DNA from: Chrysomallon squamiferum | Taxonomy: Eukaryota > Mollusca > Gastropoda > Neomphalida > Peltospiridae | Direction of reading: 5' to 3' | NCBI GenBank assembly: GCA_012295275.1 | Contig: CM022665.1 | Location: 17,672,854 to 17,736,853 of the forward strand | Length of the DNA stretch: 64,000 bases | Shown here: in pieces, positions 27,401 to 38,954 of the stretch | How positions within the stretch are numbered: position 1 is the first letter of the stretch | Layout: every line of letters begins with the position of its first letter | The notes under the pieces: generated by a model | The model's input: only the letters and a program-made list of their open reading frames with translations | The model's database searches: none | What the model was told of the DNA's origin: nothing | Program-made: the position numbers and the translations under genes

Positions 27401-29480
27401 ATTTATATTATCATATTTATAATGAAAATGATGCAAAGATAAATGAATAAAATAAAATAAAATAAATGATAATCCACACAGTAACAGCGACAATAACAAC
27501 AACAACGATGATAATGACATTAAAAAAAAAAATACTAACAAAAATAAATATATATTCTTGCTGTAATACACACACATAACAATAATAATAACAACAATAA
27601 CCACAATAATAACAATAACAATGATAATAATAGCAACAAATAATAATAACAATAATAACAAGAGCAAATAATAATAATAATAAAAATAACTAATAATAAA
27701 AACAATAACAATAAGAGCAATATCAACAACAATAACAATGACAATAACAATAACAACACCAACAACAGCAACAATAATAATAATCATAATTATTGTCATC
27801 ATCATTATCATCATTATCCTTCTTCAGGCATCCTTTTATTTGAAGATAACTGTAATATTTTCATAGTGTAAAAGATAACTCTTTTCCAGAGCTGACACCA
27901 AGATGCTGCCAGCAGAGAGAAAATATTGTTATATTCTGAGAGGGCATCTTTGTTATTAACATAACTTTAAACGTTTGCTGTTAGTAAATTTATATTAGAA
28001 TTGAGGGCAGGTCAGAAAATCTTAGTCAAGGTAAAAATGAAGAAGGTAAACCGAGAATTTTGGTTTATAATTTTCAATTACAAGTGACTGTGGTGAAAAG
28101 AATATACTTTAATTTTTGGAAAAATTTAAAGTTAATAATTTAAAAACAACAAACAAACAAACAAAGTAAAATTATTTAATTTAAATAATAATAAAAAAAA
28201 AATAAGGACAAATTTAAACTAATATAAAATTTAGGATTTTTTTTTTTATTGTAAATTTAAAAAAAATTAATTGGATTAATTAATTGTAAAAAGAAAGATT
28301 TTAAAAATTAAGAGGATCAAAAAAAGGTAAAATTTCAGCGTACGTTAAGTGCTGTTGTTTAAGACTAAAAGGAAAACATTGTCTTTATAACTGTGTTTGA
28401 AAATGTTCTTGTTCAAATCGTGAGTTGATTGAAATACCTGTGTAGCTGTAATGAGTTTTCTAACTGTAACAGGTTCCACTGCTTACCTTGTCTTGTTTAC
28501 TCTTGCCTGTTGTTTACAACCTGTGTTTGACCTAATTCATTTTATCATCTAATCAATGCTCAAATTTATTGCAGTACTTTTTTATTGACCCAAAGTTTGG
28601 TTTTAAGTTGCCTGGTACTAAAATTGAAAATTGAATTTTGGAAAAATAATCAATTTTTTTAAAATAAACAATTACTTTAAGTTTGAAAAAGGTAATCAGC
28701 TTAGAAATAATTACATAAAATTAAAATTTAAAAAAATTTAGTTTTTTAAAAATTAATTTTTTTTGATTTTACTAGTTATTTCTTTCTTGACTTAGTTTTT
28801 AAAGAGAATATTATGCTATTGAAATAAAAATGTTCTTTTTTTATAAATAGAAAAAATAAAAAAGGCAATATCCATCTTATTATGTTTTACAGTAAAAATA
28901 AATATTGTTTTAATCTTTTCTTTCTCCTACATCCAGTCATTATTAGCAAATTTCGATTTATATTTGTTATTTCTTAAATTTTTAAAATATTCACATTATT
29001 AGGAGAAATCTTAATAAACAGCTCATTCATTGTGGCTGATCTGCAAACTGCTGCTTCTTATCAGTATTATTACATTGTTATTATATTATTGTTCTAATAT
29101 TATTATATATACTGTATGGATGATGAGAAGTATTTGTTATATAAAAGGTTGTGTGTATAAGTGAAATGCCAATTTAACTCAACATGTGATGAGTTTTTTG
29201 GTGATGCTGCACACATAAATAAGTTAATTCAGCATATGAAGAGCTTTCTGTGTTTGTGTGTGGATAGTTAAGTTAACACAAAATATAAAGATTTTTGTGT
29301 TGGTTCATGCACAGATAAGCGAATTCATTATATGAAGAAACTGTTTTGGTGTTGGTGCATTCATAGATCATTTAATTCAACATATAAGATTTCTTTTTTG
29401 CCAAAAAGCTTACAAACCATTTATCACTTTTAAAGAAAAAGCATGCAAAAAGAAACTAAAAGATTACTGTTATTATTGTT

Positions 29481-29519
<39 letters not shown>

Positions 29520-29744
29520 ATTTTTGTTACTGTTGTTGCAATTGCATTCATAGTAGTTGTTGGAAATAGGTTTGCTGAATATTTTTGTTTTATATTTTCA
29601 CCTAAAACTTAGGATACTGGACATATTTTATATTACATAATTTATTATCTAAAAACACAGAATAAACAAATATTTTTCCATATTACTATAATAATAAATA
29701 TGTGATTTTATATTTAACCATTTATTATTGTTTTAATTTTTCAG
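24435..29744 (+). other. Intron 3 (GC-AG type, 5.3 kb)
   Basis: Begins GCAAGT, ends TTTTTCAG. Holds a purine-rich tract at 25510-25735, AAT/AAC at 25800-25880, TG-rich at 26325-26560, a TTTTACATTTTA-type repeat at 26640-26890, AAC/AAT at 27480-27790, a repeat of about 65 bp (AATTCAACATATGAAGAG) at 29155-29395 and TTG at 29470-29520. No exon recognised. Confidence 0.75.
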
Positions 29745-29816
29745 TTTAAATACAAAAGACGAGTTTACAAGGTTATGCAGATAAACCCAAGAAAACTGAA
29801 ACAGCTGCATACAAAA
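29745..29816 (+). CDS. Shank: SHANK coding exon 4: end of SPN and linker to ankyrin repeats (residues 99-122)
   Basis: A 72-base exon, phase 0 to 0, reading FKYKRRVYKVMQINPRKLKQ and then LHTK. The match to SHANK FRYKRRVYAQ and KQFAKLHTKANLKKF is clear. Acceptor TTTTTCAG and donor AAA/GTGAGT are both strong. The basic segment closes the SPN fold and leads into the capping helix of the ankyrin array. A long purine-rich tract follows the donor. Confidence 0.94.
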
Positions 29817-29869
29817 GTGAGTGTTTTTCTTGTTTATTTCAAGTTTTGTTTTCATTGGATGTTGTGGAG

Positions 29870-30190
29870 GGCAACAAAAAGAGAGAGACTGATAGTGAAA
29901 GACAGAGGGAAACAATAAGAGAGAGAGATCTACAGAAAAAGAGAGAAAGATTCAGACTGATAGATGTAGAAGAGACAGAGAGAAAGAGAGAGAGAGAGAG
30001 AGGACGACAGAATGAAAAACTGAGAAATAAATAGTGAGGCACAAATGGATAGACAGAAAGAGACAGAGAGAGCTAGGGAGAGATACAGAGCATGAAAAAG
30101 AAAGAAAGAAACACAGACATAAAGACAGAAAGACAAAGAGAGAGACAGAGAGAAATGGAGAAAAGGAGAAAGAAATAAGAAAGAGATTAT
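29870..30190 (+). repeat. Polypurine (GA-rich) tract in intron 4
   Basis: About 320 bp made mostly of G and A on the + strand (GAGAGA, GACAGA, AAAGAAAG), beginning about 55 bases after the exon 4 donor. Pyrimidine-rich ORFs on the other strand are artefacts. Confidence 0.8.
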
Positions 30191-30432
30191 TTGTTATATT
30201 GTTCATATATTATTATTAAGTTTGTGTTTTTAATTTAAAACAATATCATCCTTAATAATATCTTAATTTCAGAAAAATATCAGTTTTAGAATAACAATAA
30301 TCTTTCCTTGTTTAAAGCTGTGGCCACCATACACACTCAACTTTCAGTAAAAGTCCAAATATGTCTTCCATCACCTTTGTCATTGTGACATTTTCACCTC
30401 ACCTTGTTACTTCCTTTGATTTACAGGTGCAG

Positions 30433-30445
30433 TGACCTTTGACCT
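30433..30445 (-). promoter_or_regulatory. Perfect DR1 nuclear-receptor half-site pair
   Basis: The minus strand reads AGGTCAAAGGTCA, two perfect half-sites spaced by one base, the known RXR/HNF4-type element. It lies in intron 4, in a stretch (30310-30650) that is unusually free of repeats. A single site can arise by chance. Confidence 0.3.
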
Positions 30446-30990
30446 GTCCTGTGTACACACATTTCCCTCTTTAATGGGGAAAGCTTTCTTTTATATGAGT
30501 TTTTACGTTTGTTTTGTAGTCAGACTTGTAGAACTTAATGGGTCATTTTGTCTGCCAAAGAATGTCATAGTATAGGTATTTTGTGTGTCAAACAGTGTAC
30601 TCAACTGTAGTTAATTACTTTGTTTATCACAGGTATAAAACAGTATCATAACCATGGTAATTAATAAAAGAAACAAAGCAAACAAAAAAAAACCCCAAAA
30701 ACCCAAAACTATAAGTAAATAAATACATGTAAATTTATTTATTTATTTAATTATTTTCATTTCTTTTTTTTATTTATTTAATTTTTTTATATTGTATTTC
30801 ATTTAATTCATTTTGTTATTCTTAAATATTCCATTATTTCCCAATTTAATTAAAAAATTTGATTATCCTGATTTATCTGTTAAAAAAATGTATTCGGGCT
30901 TATTGTTATTATTTTGAATCTAAATCATAATAAAAAAAATGTATATACTTGTATGTTTATTTTAAACTTATTTAATTTTTTTTTTTTCAG

Positions 30991-31099
30991 TCAAATCTGA
31001 AAAGCTTTCTTGAGTATGTTAGAAATGGAAATGTTGAAAAAATCAACAAAGCAACAAACAAAGGACTGGATCCTAATTTCCATGACCCAGACAGTGGAG
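30991..31099 (+). CDS. Shank: SHANK coding exon 5: first ankyrin repeat (residues 123-158)
   Basis: A 109-base exon entered in phase 0 and left in phase 1 (donor GGAG/GTAAAA). It contains LKSFLEYVRNGNVEKI, then GLDPNFHDPDSGG/E at the junction. LDPNFHDPDSGE is a SHANK hallmark at the end of the first ankyrin repeat. The acceptor is preceded by an excellent T-rich tract. Confidence 0.96.
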
Positions 31100-32941
31100 G
31101 TAAAAAACAAACTAAAAAAAACCAAACAAATAAACAAAACATAAAGAAAACAACAACAAACAGAAGAAAAAAAAAGAAGGAAAATTATGACAAAAATGTT
31201 AAAAAAAAAAAGAAAAAAAAAGACTGTACATAAAGGACAAAGTAAAATATATTTAAATTTATTTATGTAGAAATAAACCATAGAAATGTTTGATATTAAA
31301 TAATTTTAAGTAAATAAAATCGAATTATATTAAAAATAAATATAATACATTATATTAAAATAAGATAATAAAATTATATTAAAAATAAATAAAATAAAAT
31401 TATGTTAAAATTAAATAACATGAAAGTATATTAAAATAAAATAAAGTAATGAATGTTTAATGATACCCCAGCATGAAAAACATAATGGCTATGGGGTGTC
31501 AAACAAAGGTAAATATAACAAAATGGTCAAATAAAGTAAAATTATATTAAAATTAAATGAAATGAAATTAATATGATATAATAAATTCAACACTAATAAT
31601 AATAAAGTATAATTAAGTAAAATGTTTATTATTACTTTTAACATGCATTACAATTACATAAATGACATACATAAAATTAACTGTGACTCATTATTACTTT
31701 AATTTCTCCAAATATCTTTTGAATTTCTTAAATAATGTTTAAATAAGAGCTGAGTATGTTTTACATGTGAAACAACAATCTTTTAACAATATATTTTGTA
31801 AAAATCCTTTGTTACAATTATTCTGGTTGAAAATATAGAAACTTAAAATATACAAAATTGTAATTCATTATTATCAATAATCACAGAATAATGCATTATT
31901 TTTTTTGCTTTTAAATCTTACAACTTTCTTTAAAAAAACATTTGCCTACAAATTTGTTTTAACTATATAAGAAAGAAGGTATATAGCCATTATATTGATT
32001 TTTAGCTTTTAAATCTTGAAACATACTAGTTTTCTTTTAAAAAAAAAATATAAAAATGAAAACACAAAAATTAATGGGTTTTTGGGGGGGGGTTTTGGCC
32101 AACAAAATTTATTTTCCCTGCATAAGCAAGAATGTATTTGTTTAAGAAAGCAGTTGCACTTAGCAAACATGGCTATTTTGAGACATGGTTTTTCATGATG
32201 CAGTCTAAAACAATGTGTCCTTGTAGTAAAGAAAGAGAGAAAAAATCTTCTCCAGGTGAAATGTCAACAGAATGATATAGCCTTGACTGCAGAGTGAACA
32301 TCACAATGTGTTACCAGAAAAATCAATCTTCAACTCTCTGCTATTTTACTTGCAGTTTTAAAACGGTTACATTTACATGTGGTTTTAAAACTGTAACATT
32401 TACATGTAGTTTTAAAACTGTTACATTTACATGTAGTTTTAGAACATTTACATTTTGACATTTTACATACAGTTACACATAATTGTCACTTTTAATTTTT
32501 GTAAATTTCTGTTTCTAATATAACTTTTATAACTATTTGTGATGAAGATTTTGAAATCTTCTAGATATCACATGTCAATGTAACATTATTAATTTATATA
32601 ATGAAAATGTATTAGATCTAGAATTATTACAGATTTTATGTTCATGTTTCAAATCATTGTGTAGGATATTGTTTGTTACTATTAGACTTTTCAATGTTCA
32701 TTTACCTTTTTTTAATATTTTATTTCTTCACAATTGTTGTTGTTATTATTATTATATTTTATTTTTTTTTTTATTCTTATTTTTTAAACTATTATTTAAA
32801 TTTTATTTATTTATTTATTTATTATTGTTTTGTTATTTATTATTCTTCAGAACTTTTAAAATTATTTTGATTAAGAAAAACATTCTTCTGAAATTCAAAA
32901 GTTTGGTAAATTTAAAATATAGTCAATTCTTCTTTATGAAA

Positions 32942-32985
<44 letters not shown>

Positions 32986-33557
32986 TGCTGTATTTTAATG
33001 TTAGAATAAAAACAAAATAAAAAATAAATAAATATTTGTATAAACTAAGACAGTGCAATGATCAAGACTTAGAAATAATACAAAATGTGAATAAGCATTA
33101 ATATTTAAAAATGGAATGTTGTTAATAATATAATTATTATAGATGGATGATTAAAAAAAAATAGATATGGAATGATGAAGAAGCTTGAATAGATAAGAAT
33201 GCCACTGGATTAGTTTTAACTACATGAATAAATAAATAAACTGAATAATAAATAAATAGATAGACAAATAAGGAAAATAAATGAATAAACAGACAGATAC
33301 ATAGATAGATAGATAAACAGATAAATAAACAGGCTGAGAGATAGACAGATAGATAGATGAATAAATAAATAAATAAATAAATGAATAATGAGAATAATGT
33401 TTTTAACTTTTCCATCTATTATTTTTCAATTATTATTTTTTTATTTTATATTAATCACCACAACAAGATTATTAATTTTTTAATTTAATTTAATTTAATT
33501 TAATTTTTTTATTATAATTATTATTATTTTTAATTTTATATTTTATTTTTTGTACAG
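31100..33557 (+). other. Intron 5: A+T-rich with small tandem repeats
   Basis: ATTAAAATAAA-type repeats at 31330-31600, a 30 bp repeat (TTACATTTACATGTAGTTTTAAAACTG, read in parts) in four copies at 32345-32440, TTA/TTTA at 32735-32840, TG at 32946-32984 and AAAT/GATA at 33225-33400. No exon recognised. Confidence 0.7.
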
Positions 33558-33715
33558 AGACTCCTCTAACAATTGCAGTGACGTTAGGACGAGAGAACTG
33601 TCGAGATGTCATCATCAATCTTGTGAGTGGGGGTGCACACATCGACTTCCGCAACAAACAGGGACTGTCCCCCATGCACAGAGCTGCCATTGTAGGAAGC
33701 ATAGAAGCAGTGCAG
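33558..33715 (+). CDS. Shank: SHANK coding exon 6: ankyrin repeats 2-3 (residues 159-211)
   Basis: A 158-base exon, phase 1 in and phase 0 out. Acceptor is TTTGTACAG and donor is CAG/GTGTGC. It begins (G)ETPLTIAVTLGREN, then GGAHIDFRNKQGLSPMHRAA, giving two canonical ankyrin beta-hairpin and helix motifs (TPL.IA and SPMHRAA). Vertebrate SHANK has GGAHLDFRTRDGLTAVHCA here. Codon use is visibly more G+C-rich than the flanking introns. Confidence 0.96.
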
Positions 33716-34314
33716 GTGTGCTGACATTATGATAAAAAATATATATATATATATGAAAATGTTTATTTTGTACAAAATTTTGAATTATTTTTTTATAATT
33801 AATGAAATTTGTATTGAAAGAAGAAAAAAACCTGTTTATTATTTAATTTTTTATTTTGTAAATTTTTTAAAATTAATATATAAACAATTTTTTTTGTGAA
33901 AGGTGATGTATAAGAATTATATTAAAAAAAAAATTCTGTTTTTATTTAAAAACATATATATATATATATATTATGTATAAGTGTTATTTAGTTTTTAGAT
34001 TCCAGTTGACAGTTGAAAGCCTTTGTATTTTGAGCTGTAACTTGCATGAACATACCATAATTATTATTCTTGTCATTAAACGGAAGAATATCATGTTTTA
34101 CATTCATATTTAGTTTTGTTATTTAATTTTTCAAAATTTTTTATACAATAAAATTATATTTTTGAAAGCTGAAAGACCCTTTTATGTTATTCCTGTAGCA
34201 AAAAATAGTAAATGGCAACTCTTCAGCAACAGCTACAAAAAGCATTACCTTATAAGTTAAAAATATTACCTTAATATAGTCTCCCAAAAATTCGACTTAT
34301 ACACAAGTATATAC

Positions 34315-34359
<45 letters not shown>

Positions 34360-34584
34360 ATTGTTTTTGTTGTTGTTATTTTTATTATTATTCTTGTTAT
34401 TGTTGTCACAGTTATCATTATCATTATTATTATTAATTTTATTATTAGTAGTAGTAGAAGTTGTAATATCATTAACAATATCATTACAATTATTATTATT
34501 GTTACATTATCATCATTATTATTATATTGTTATTATAATCATCATCATACTTATTATTATTACTATTACTATTATTATTACTAC

Positions 34585-34627
<43 letters not shown>

Positions 34628-34662
34628 GTTATTATTATTGTTATTATTATTCTGACTTCCAG
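33716..34662 (+). repeat. Intron 6: TA and TTA/TTG microsatellites reaching the splice acceptor
   Basis: TA run at 34316-34354, followed by about 300 bp of TTA, TTG, ATC and finally pure (TTA)n, which stops about ten bases before the CAG of exon 7. Confidence 0.85.
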
Positions 34663-34830
34663 GCTCTCCTAGATTTGGGAGCATCACCAAACTACAAAGA
34701 TGCGAGGGGGCTGACACCAATCTATTACTGCGTATCTAATGACACAAACCCACTCTGTGCTGAAATACTGCTCCATGAACGTTCACAAATCAACATTCAG
34801 GATGAGCAGGGCTGGTTTGAGATCCACCAG
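34663..34830 (+). CDS. Shank: SHANK coding exon 7: ankyrin repeats 3-4 (residues 212-267)
   Basis: A 168-base symmetric exon (phase 0 to 0) coding 56 residues. It contains LLDLGASPNYKDARGLTPIY and ends DEQGWFEIHQ. Vertebrate SHANKs have LLDLGASPDYKDSRGLTPLY and DENGWQEIHQ. The acceptor TTCCAG lies directly downstream of a long (TTA)n microsatellite, which supplies the pyrimidine-rich context. Donor CAG/GTAAAT. Confidence 0.97.
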
Positions 34831-35583
34831 GTAAATAACACTACACACATTTAAAATACCTTTATCTATTGTCTATTTTGTTTTGTTTTATTACAGTTGT
34901 TGGTTGATAATACTGGTTTATTACTTTGTTGTTGAAGTATATTTATGCTGGTATTATTATTATTAGTATTATTAATATTATTTTTGCTGTTGTTGTTGCT
35001 GTTGTTATTATTTATATTTTATTGTTGTTGTTGTTATTGTTATTATTATTATTATTAGTTTTATTTAAGTTTATTTTATGATCAACACCTCCAAGTGTTT
35101 TTCTGTTTAAATCTGTGAGTTTTGTACGTACAAAGAGCGTATACATATTTTATGTACTTTAGAGTGATAATTATTTGAAAAAAACCTTTGCTAATCATAA
35201 AGTGTAACTATAACAAAAGTGCAGATTTGTGTATATTGCCTATTTCTTTTATTTGTTGAATACTTTTAATATTATGTCTTTCTGAGAAATGTAAAAAGTA
35301 ATACTGTTTGGTAGCTAATTTTATATAGTGAGAAATGATAATGGATGAAATTTATGACAGTCTGAGGAAGTAGCACATCAAGAATTATTTCCCTTGAATA
35401 TCTCCATATCTGAATGGATTTTTTTTTTTTTACCTGTTATTAATTATTTTAATTATTAGCAGTATTGTTGTTGTTATTATTTTGTATAATCATCAAAATA
35501 ATAATAACTTATTTATTTATTTATTATGCATGTATAACCCAGTATTTTGTTATTCTAAATAATTCTATGTTTCCAATCACCAG
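34831..35583 (+). other. Intron 7: TTA/TTG repeats and A+T-rich sequence
   Basis: TTA/GTT runs at 34955-35060 and TTTA at 35510-35525. Nothing else recognised. Confidence 0.7.
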
Positions 35584-35700
35584 GCTTGTCGCTATGGCAG
35601 AGTCCAGCATCTAGAACATCTGCTGTACTATGGAGCTGACATTGATGTTCAAAATGCTAGTGGGAACACCCCACTCCACGTCTGTGCCATAAACAACCAG
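35584..35700 (+). CDS. Shank: SHANK coding exon 8: ankyrin repeat 5 (residues 268-306)
   Basis: A 117-base symmetric exon (phase 0 to 0). It reads ACRYGRVQHLEHLLYYGADI and continues with NASGNTPLHVCAINNQ. The corresponding vertebrate text is ACRFGHVQHLEHLLFYGAD and NASGNTALHICALYNQ. Acceptor CACCAG, donor CAG/GTAACA. Confidence 0.97.
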
Positions 35701-36035
35701 GTAACAAACAAATTAAAAATTATAGCTTTTTATTTTTATGAATTTTTAGCAGTTTCACAAATTTTATTTTAAAAACAAATATAATAAAATACATTTAAAA
35801 AAAAAAAAAAAAATTTAAATACAGCTTTTAATTTTTACCAGGATTATAATTTTTTTTTTTTTTAAATCTATATCGTTAATAGTGTTATTAATAGTTGTAT
35901 AATGTTATTTGTATGAAACAGCTGAATAATTCTTTATATGTAAAACAGCACTGCATAATGACTTGTATGTAAATGTGGTAAAACATTTTTAGGTAACCAG
36001 TTATTATTATTTGTATATAGCTAGTATACTATTAT

Positions 36036-36800
36036 TAATATATGACTATTGTACAATTGTTTGGACATAAACAGTGCAGTATCACTAGTACATGACTACT
36101 GTACACTTCTTTGCACATAAACAGTGCAGTATCACTAGTACATGACTACTGCACACTTCTTTGCACATAAACAGTGCAGTATCACTAGTACATGACTACT
36201 GCACACTTCTTTGCACATAAACAGTGCAGTATCACTAGTACATGACTACTGCACACTTCTTTGCACATAAACAGTGCAGTATCACTAGTACATGACTACT
36301 GCACACTTCTTTGCACATAAACAGTGCACTATCACTAGTACATGACTACTGTACACATAAACAGTGCAATATCACTAGTACATGACTACTGTACACTTCT
36401 TTGCACATAAGCAGTGCAATATCCATAATACATGACTACTGTACACATAAACAGTGCAATATCACTAGTACATGACTACTGTACACTTCTTTGCACATAA
36501 ACAGTGCAATATCCATAATACATGACTACTGTACGCTTCTTTGCACATAAACAGTGCACTATCACTAGTACATGACTACTGTACACTTCTTTGTACATAA
36601 ACAGTGCAATATCACTAGTACATGACTACTGTACACTTCTTTGCACATAAACAGTGCAATATCCATAATACATGACTACTGTACGCTTCTTTGCACATAA
36701 ACAGTGCAATATCACTAGTACATGACTACTGTACACTTCTTTGCACATAAACAGTGCAATATCCATAATACATGACTACTGTACACTTCTTTGTAACTCT
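36036..36800 (+). repeat. 50 bp minisatellite array, about 15 units, ending at a splice acceptor
   Basis: Unit: ACAGTGCARTATCACTAGTA, CATGACTACTGTACACTTCT, TTGCACATAA. Units begin at 36071 and every 50 bp to 36751; two units (36321, 36411) lack the same 10 bases. Two unit types exist, ATCACTAGTA and ATCCATAATA. The first seven units are all of the first type; further on the types partly alternate (411 B, 451 A, 501 B, 651 B, 701 A, 751 B), a start of higher-order structure. Copies are far more alike than in the other arrays of the window, so it is young. Confidence 0.95.
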
Positions 36801-36809
36801 GATTTTTAG

Positions 36810-36954
36810 GAGTCCTGTGCAAGGGTTCTGTTATTCCGAGGAGCCAACAAAAATGTCATGAACTACAACAACCAGTCAGCATATGAGGTCGCCATCATCG
36901 CCAGCAACTTTGACTTGGCTGAGATCATCAAATCTTACAAATCAGAAGATGCAG
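36810..36954 (+). CDS. Shank: SHANK coding exon 9: last ankyrin repeats (residues 307-354)
   Basis: A 145-base exon, phase 0 in and phase 1 out, reading ESCARVLLFRGANKNVMNYN and continuing with SAYEVAIIASNFDLAEIIK. It is almost superimposable on vertebrate ESCARVLLFRGANRDVRNYN. The acceptor GATTTTTAG begins only about 9 bases after the end of a 50 bp minisatellite array, so the branch point region is probably inside the last repeat unit. Donor GCAG/GTGAAT. Confidence 0.97.
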
Positions 36955-37340
36955 GTGAATATCAATTAATTAAACTGTAGGTAAAAAATGTATACCTTAC
37001 AACAGAGGTAGATCAAAAGAAGGTGCCCTACTTGCAATAGTAAATAAATATACTGTACTAATACGTTGGTAGTAGGGGTAATATGAATTTAGCACAGGGA
37101 AAATGCTTACATATATTAAATATGAAGGTAGCCACAGACAGTTGGATTCAGAGTAAATCAGCCAAAGTTTCTAACAGAGATTTGAAACTAATTTTACACC
37201 TTTACATTGGATAATCAAAACTAATGTTTGATTTTTTTTAGCTAAGACAAAATTCAAAGATTTTTATAGATTTAAATGAATATTTAAAAAAAACAAGTTA
37301 ACTAATAAAATTAAGTTTAAAATGTGAGTTATTTCACTGA

Positions 37341-37382
<42 letters not shown>

Positions 37383-37688
37383 GGAAAACAAGAAATCTAT
37401 ATCTTGGACACACTTCTTTGCTGACACTAAACTGTCAGTGTGTCAATATGTCTCTGTTTCTGACTGTCATCATGGTAACTGAATTAAATATTTTTTAATG
37501 ATATTTTGAATCAATACACATCTACAAAAAATAAAAATATAAACATTTGAAACAAACAACACAAACTTGCATTTCTTTCTTCTCAACCTTTGTCTCCGTC
37601 TTTCTCTGAAACTTCACCTATCAAACAAGATAATATTTTTTCCAATATCCTGGATTTTACTAAGACAGCTAATTATTATTTTATTCAG
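36955..37688 (+). other. Intron 9 with long poly-T
   Basis: A T run of about 31 bases at 37345-37375; otherwise unremarkable A+T-rich sequence. Confidence 0.7.
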
Positions 37689-37931
37689 TGCCTTATCGAG
37701 AGATTCCCAAATACAGTGACAGAAGAAAGATAAATGCTATGACCCCGAGTATCCGGGCATTGGTTCGTAGCCGTAGTGATCCAAGACTGAACATCAGTTC
37801 AATAGATGAGCAGTTCACACAGTCAAGCCAGAGTCACCATTCGCAGATGTACAGGTCTTACTCACCTTGCCGTGAGTACAACTCAGACTCACCACGCTCA
37901 CTGAGCATCTCCAGTTCAAGTTCTGGACCAG
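37689..37931 (+). CDS. Shank: SHANK coding exon 10: ANK-SH3 linker, serine-rich (residues 355-435)
   Basis: A 243-base symmetric exon (phase 1 to 1). It opens VPYREIPKYSDRRK, matching vertebrate VVPFRETPSYAKRRR. It then becomes a low-complexity Ser/Arg-rich linker with SRSDPRLN and a run SISSSSSGPG at the end. SRSDPRLN resembles the RSASDINL motif at the same place in SHANK3. The linker is probably disordered and a phosphorylation target (inference). Donor CCAG/GTGAGA. Confidence 0.93.
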
Positions 37932-38807
37932 GTGAGAATATATTTCTAGAAAAGTCTAGTTGTTAGCATTGTCTAGGAGAAAAATATTGTCTGGATATTA
38001 GTATTTAGTGATGACAATTAGAATAGTAAGTGTTAGAAGTATCCTGTGAGTAGTTATTTGTGACTATTGGATAATCAAGTAACTGGTGATATCTAGTTAC
38101 TAGTATCCAGACATAAAAAGTTTAAAATCTTGTGTATTTCTTGCTTGCTTCATTTCACAGAAGAAAACTGCTTAGCTGAAAAACTGTTTATTGAATAATG
38201 GTGCTTTTGTAGTTTCTGATAATGCTTTTTTCTTGTTTTTGTTTCTTGTTGTTCTTGCTTTTCTTGTGGTATTTGTTAAATTATTATTATTATTATTTTT
38301 ACTTCTATCAATTTAAAAAAAAAAAAAAAAATTTTAATCATTTATTTGTTAATCCTATATCCAAGGTTTTGGTTCAGATAAATAAATAAAGAAAGATTAA
38401 ATACTGTATAAATTAATTTTTAACTTATTTTTAAATTTTCGAAATAGATAGCATTATCTTAAATGCACAAATAAGCATTTTCTGAATTCTTTTATTATTA
38501 TTATTTTTATTATTATTATAATTATTATTATTATTATTTTAATGTATGTTAGCTCTGAAATGCTGTATAAAGTAATTAAAATGTATTATTTTAGTTTGAA
38601 ATAGAGTTATCTTCTCTTTGAACTAACAAAAGCTTTGTGCTTTTAAAATTCTTTTTTATTAGTATTATTTTAGTATCTGTCTTTAAATGCTGTAATAAAT
38701 TATTTAAAACTTGTTATTTTAATTTGAAATAGCGTTAACTTTTCTTTGAACTAATAAATGCTTTGTTGTGTTGTCTTTGGTTTCTTTGCTTAGCTTTTGC
38801 TTTACAG
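37932..38807 (+). other. Intron 10, A+T-rich
   Basis: TTA runs at 38280-38300 and 38490-38540 and poly-A at 38315-38330. A weak repeat (CTTTGAACTAATAAATGCTTTG near 38618 and 38743, read in parts) is visible. Confidence 0.6.
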
Positions 38808-38954
38808 GAATAATCTATCAGGTACCGAGAATCTATGGTTACTCTCGGCAACAGCTGCATCCTGTATGGCCAGGGAATGTATTTGTGTGTGTGAGAAATT
38901 ATGTTCCTCAACATATGACAGAGCTGGGCCTTAGAATGGGAGATGTAGTGAAAG
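38808..38954 (+). CDS. Shank: SHANK coding exon 11: N-terminal half of SH3 domain (residues 436-484)
   Basis: A 147-base symmetric exon (phase 1 to 1). The acceptor is TTTACAG ending at 38807; using the closer CAG at 38818-38820 would break the frame. It reads (G)IIYQVPRIYGY..., then WPGNVFVCVRNYVPQ and LGLRMGDVVK. FVCVRNYVPQ corresponds to FIAVKAHSPQ of SHANK3 and LRMGDVVKVLS to LHRGEAVKVLS. The donor AAAG/GTCCAG is very poor at intron positions +3 to +6, yet no other donor keeps the SH3 frame. Confidence 0.88.

Noticed and set aside
36036-36800. Regular 50 bp array considered as a CRISPR
   Set aside because: There are no unique spacers; whole units are tandem copies in a eukaryotic intron.
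38821-38954. Use of the CAG at 38818-38820 as the SH3 exon acceptor
   Set aside because: It would enter the exon out of phase with exon 10; the acceptor at 38807 gives a continuous SHANK reading.
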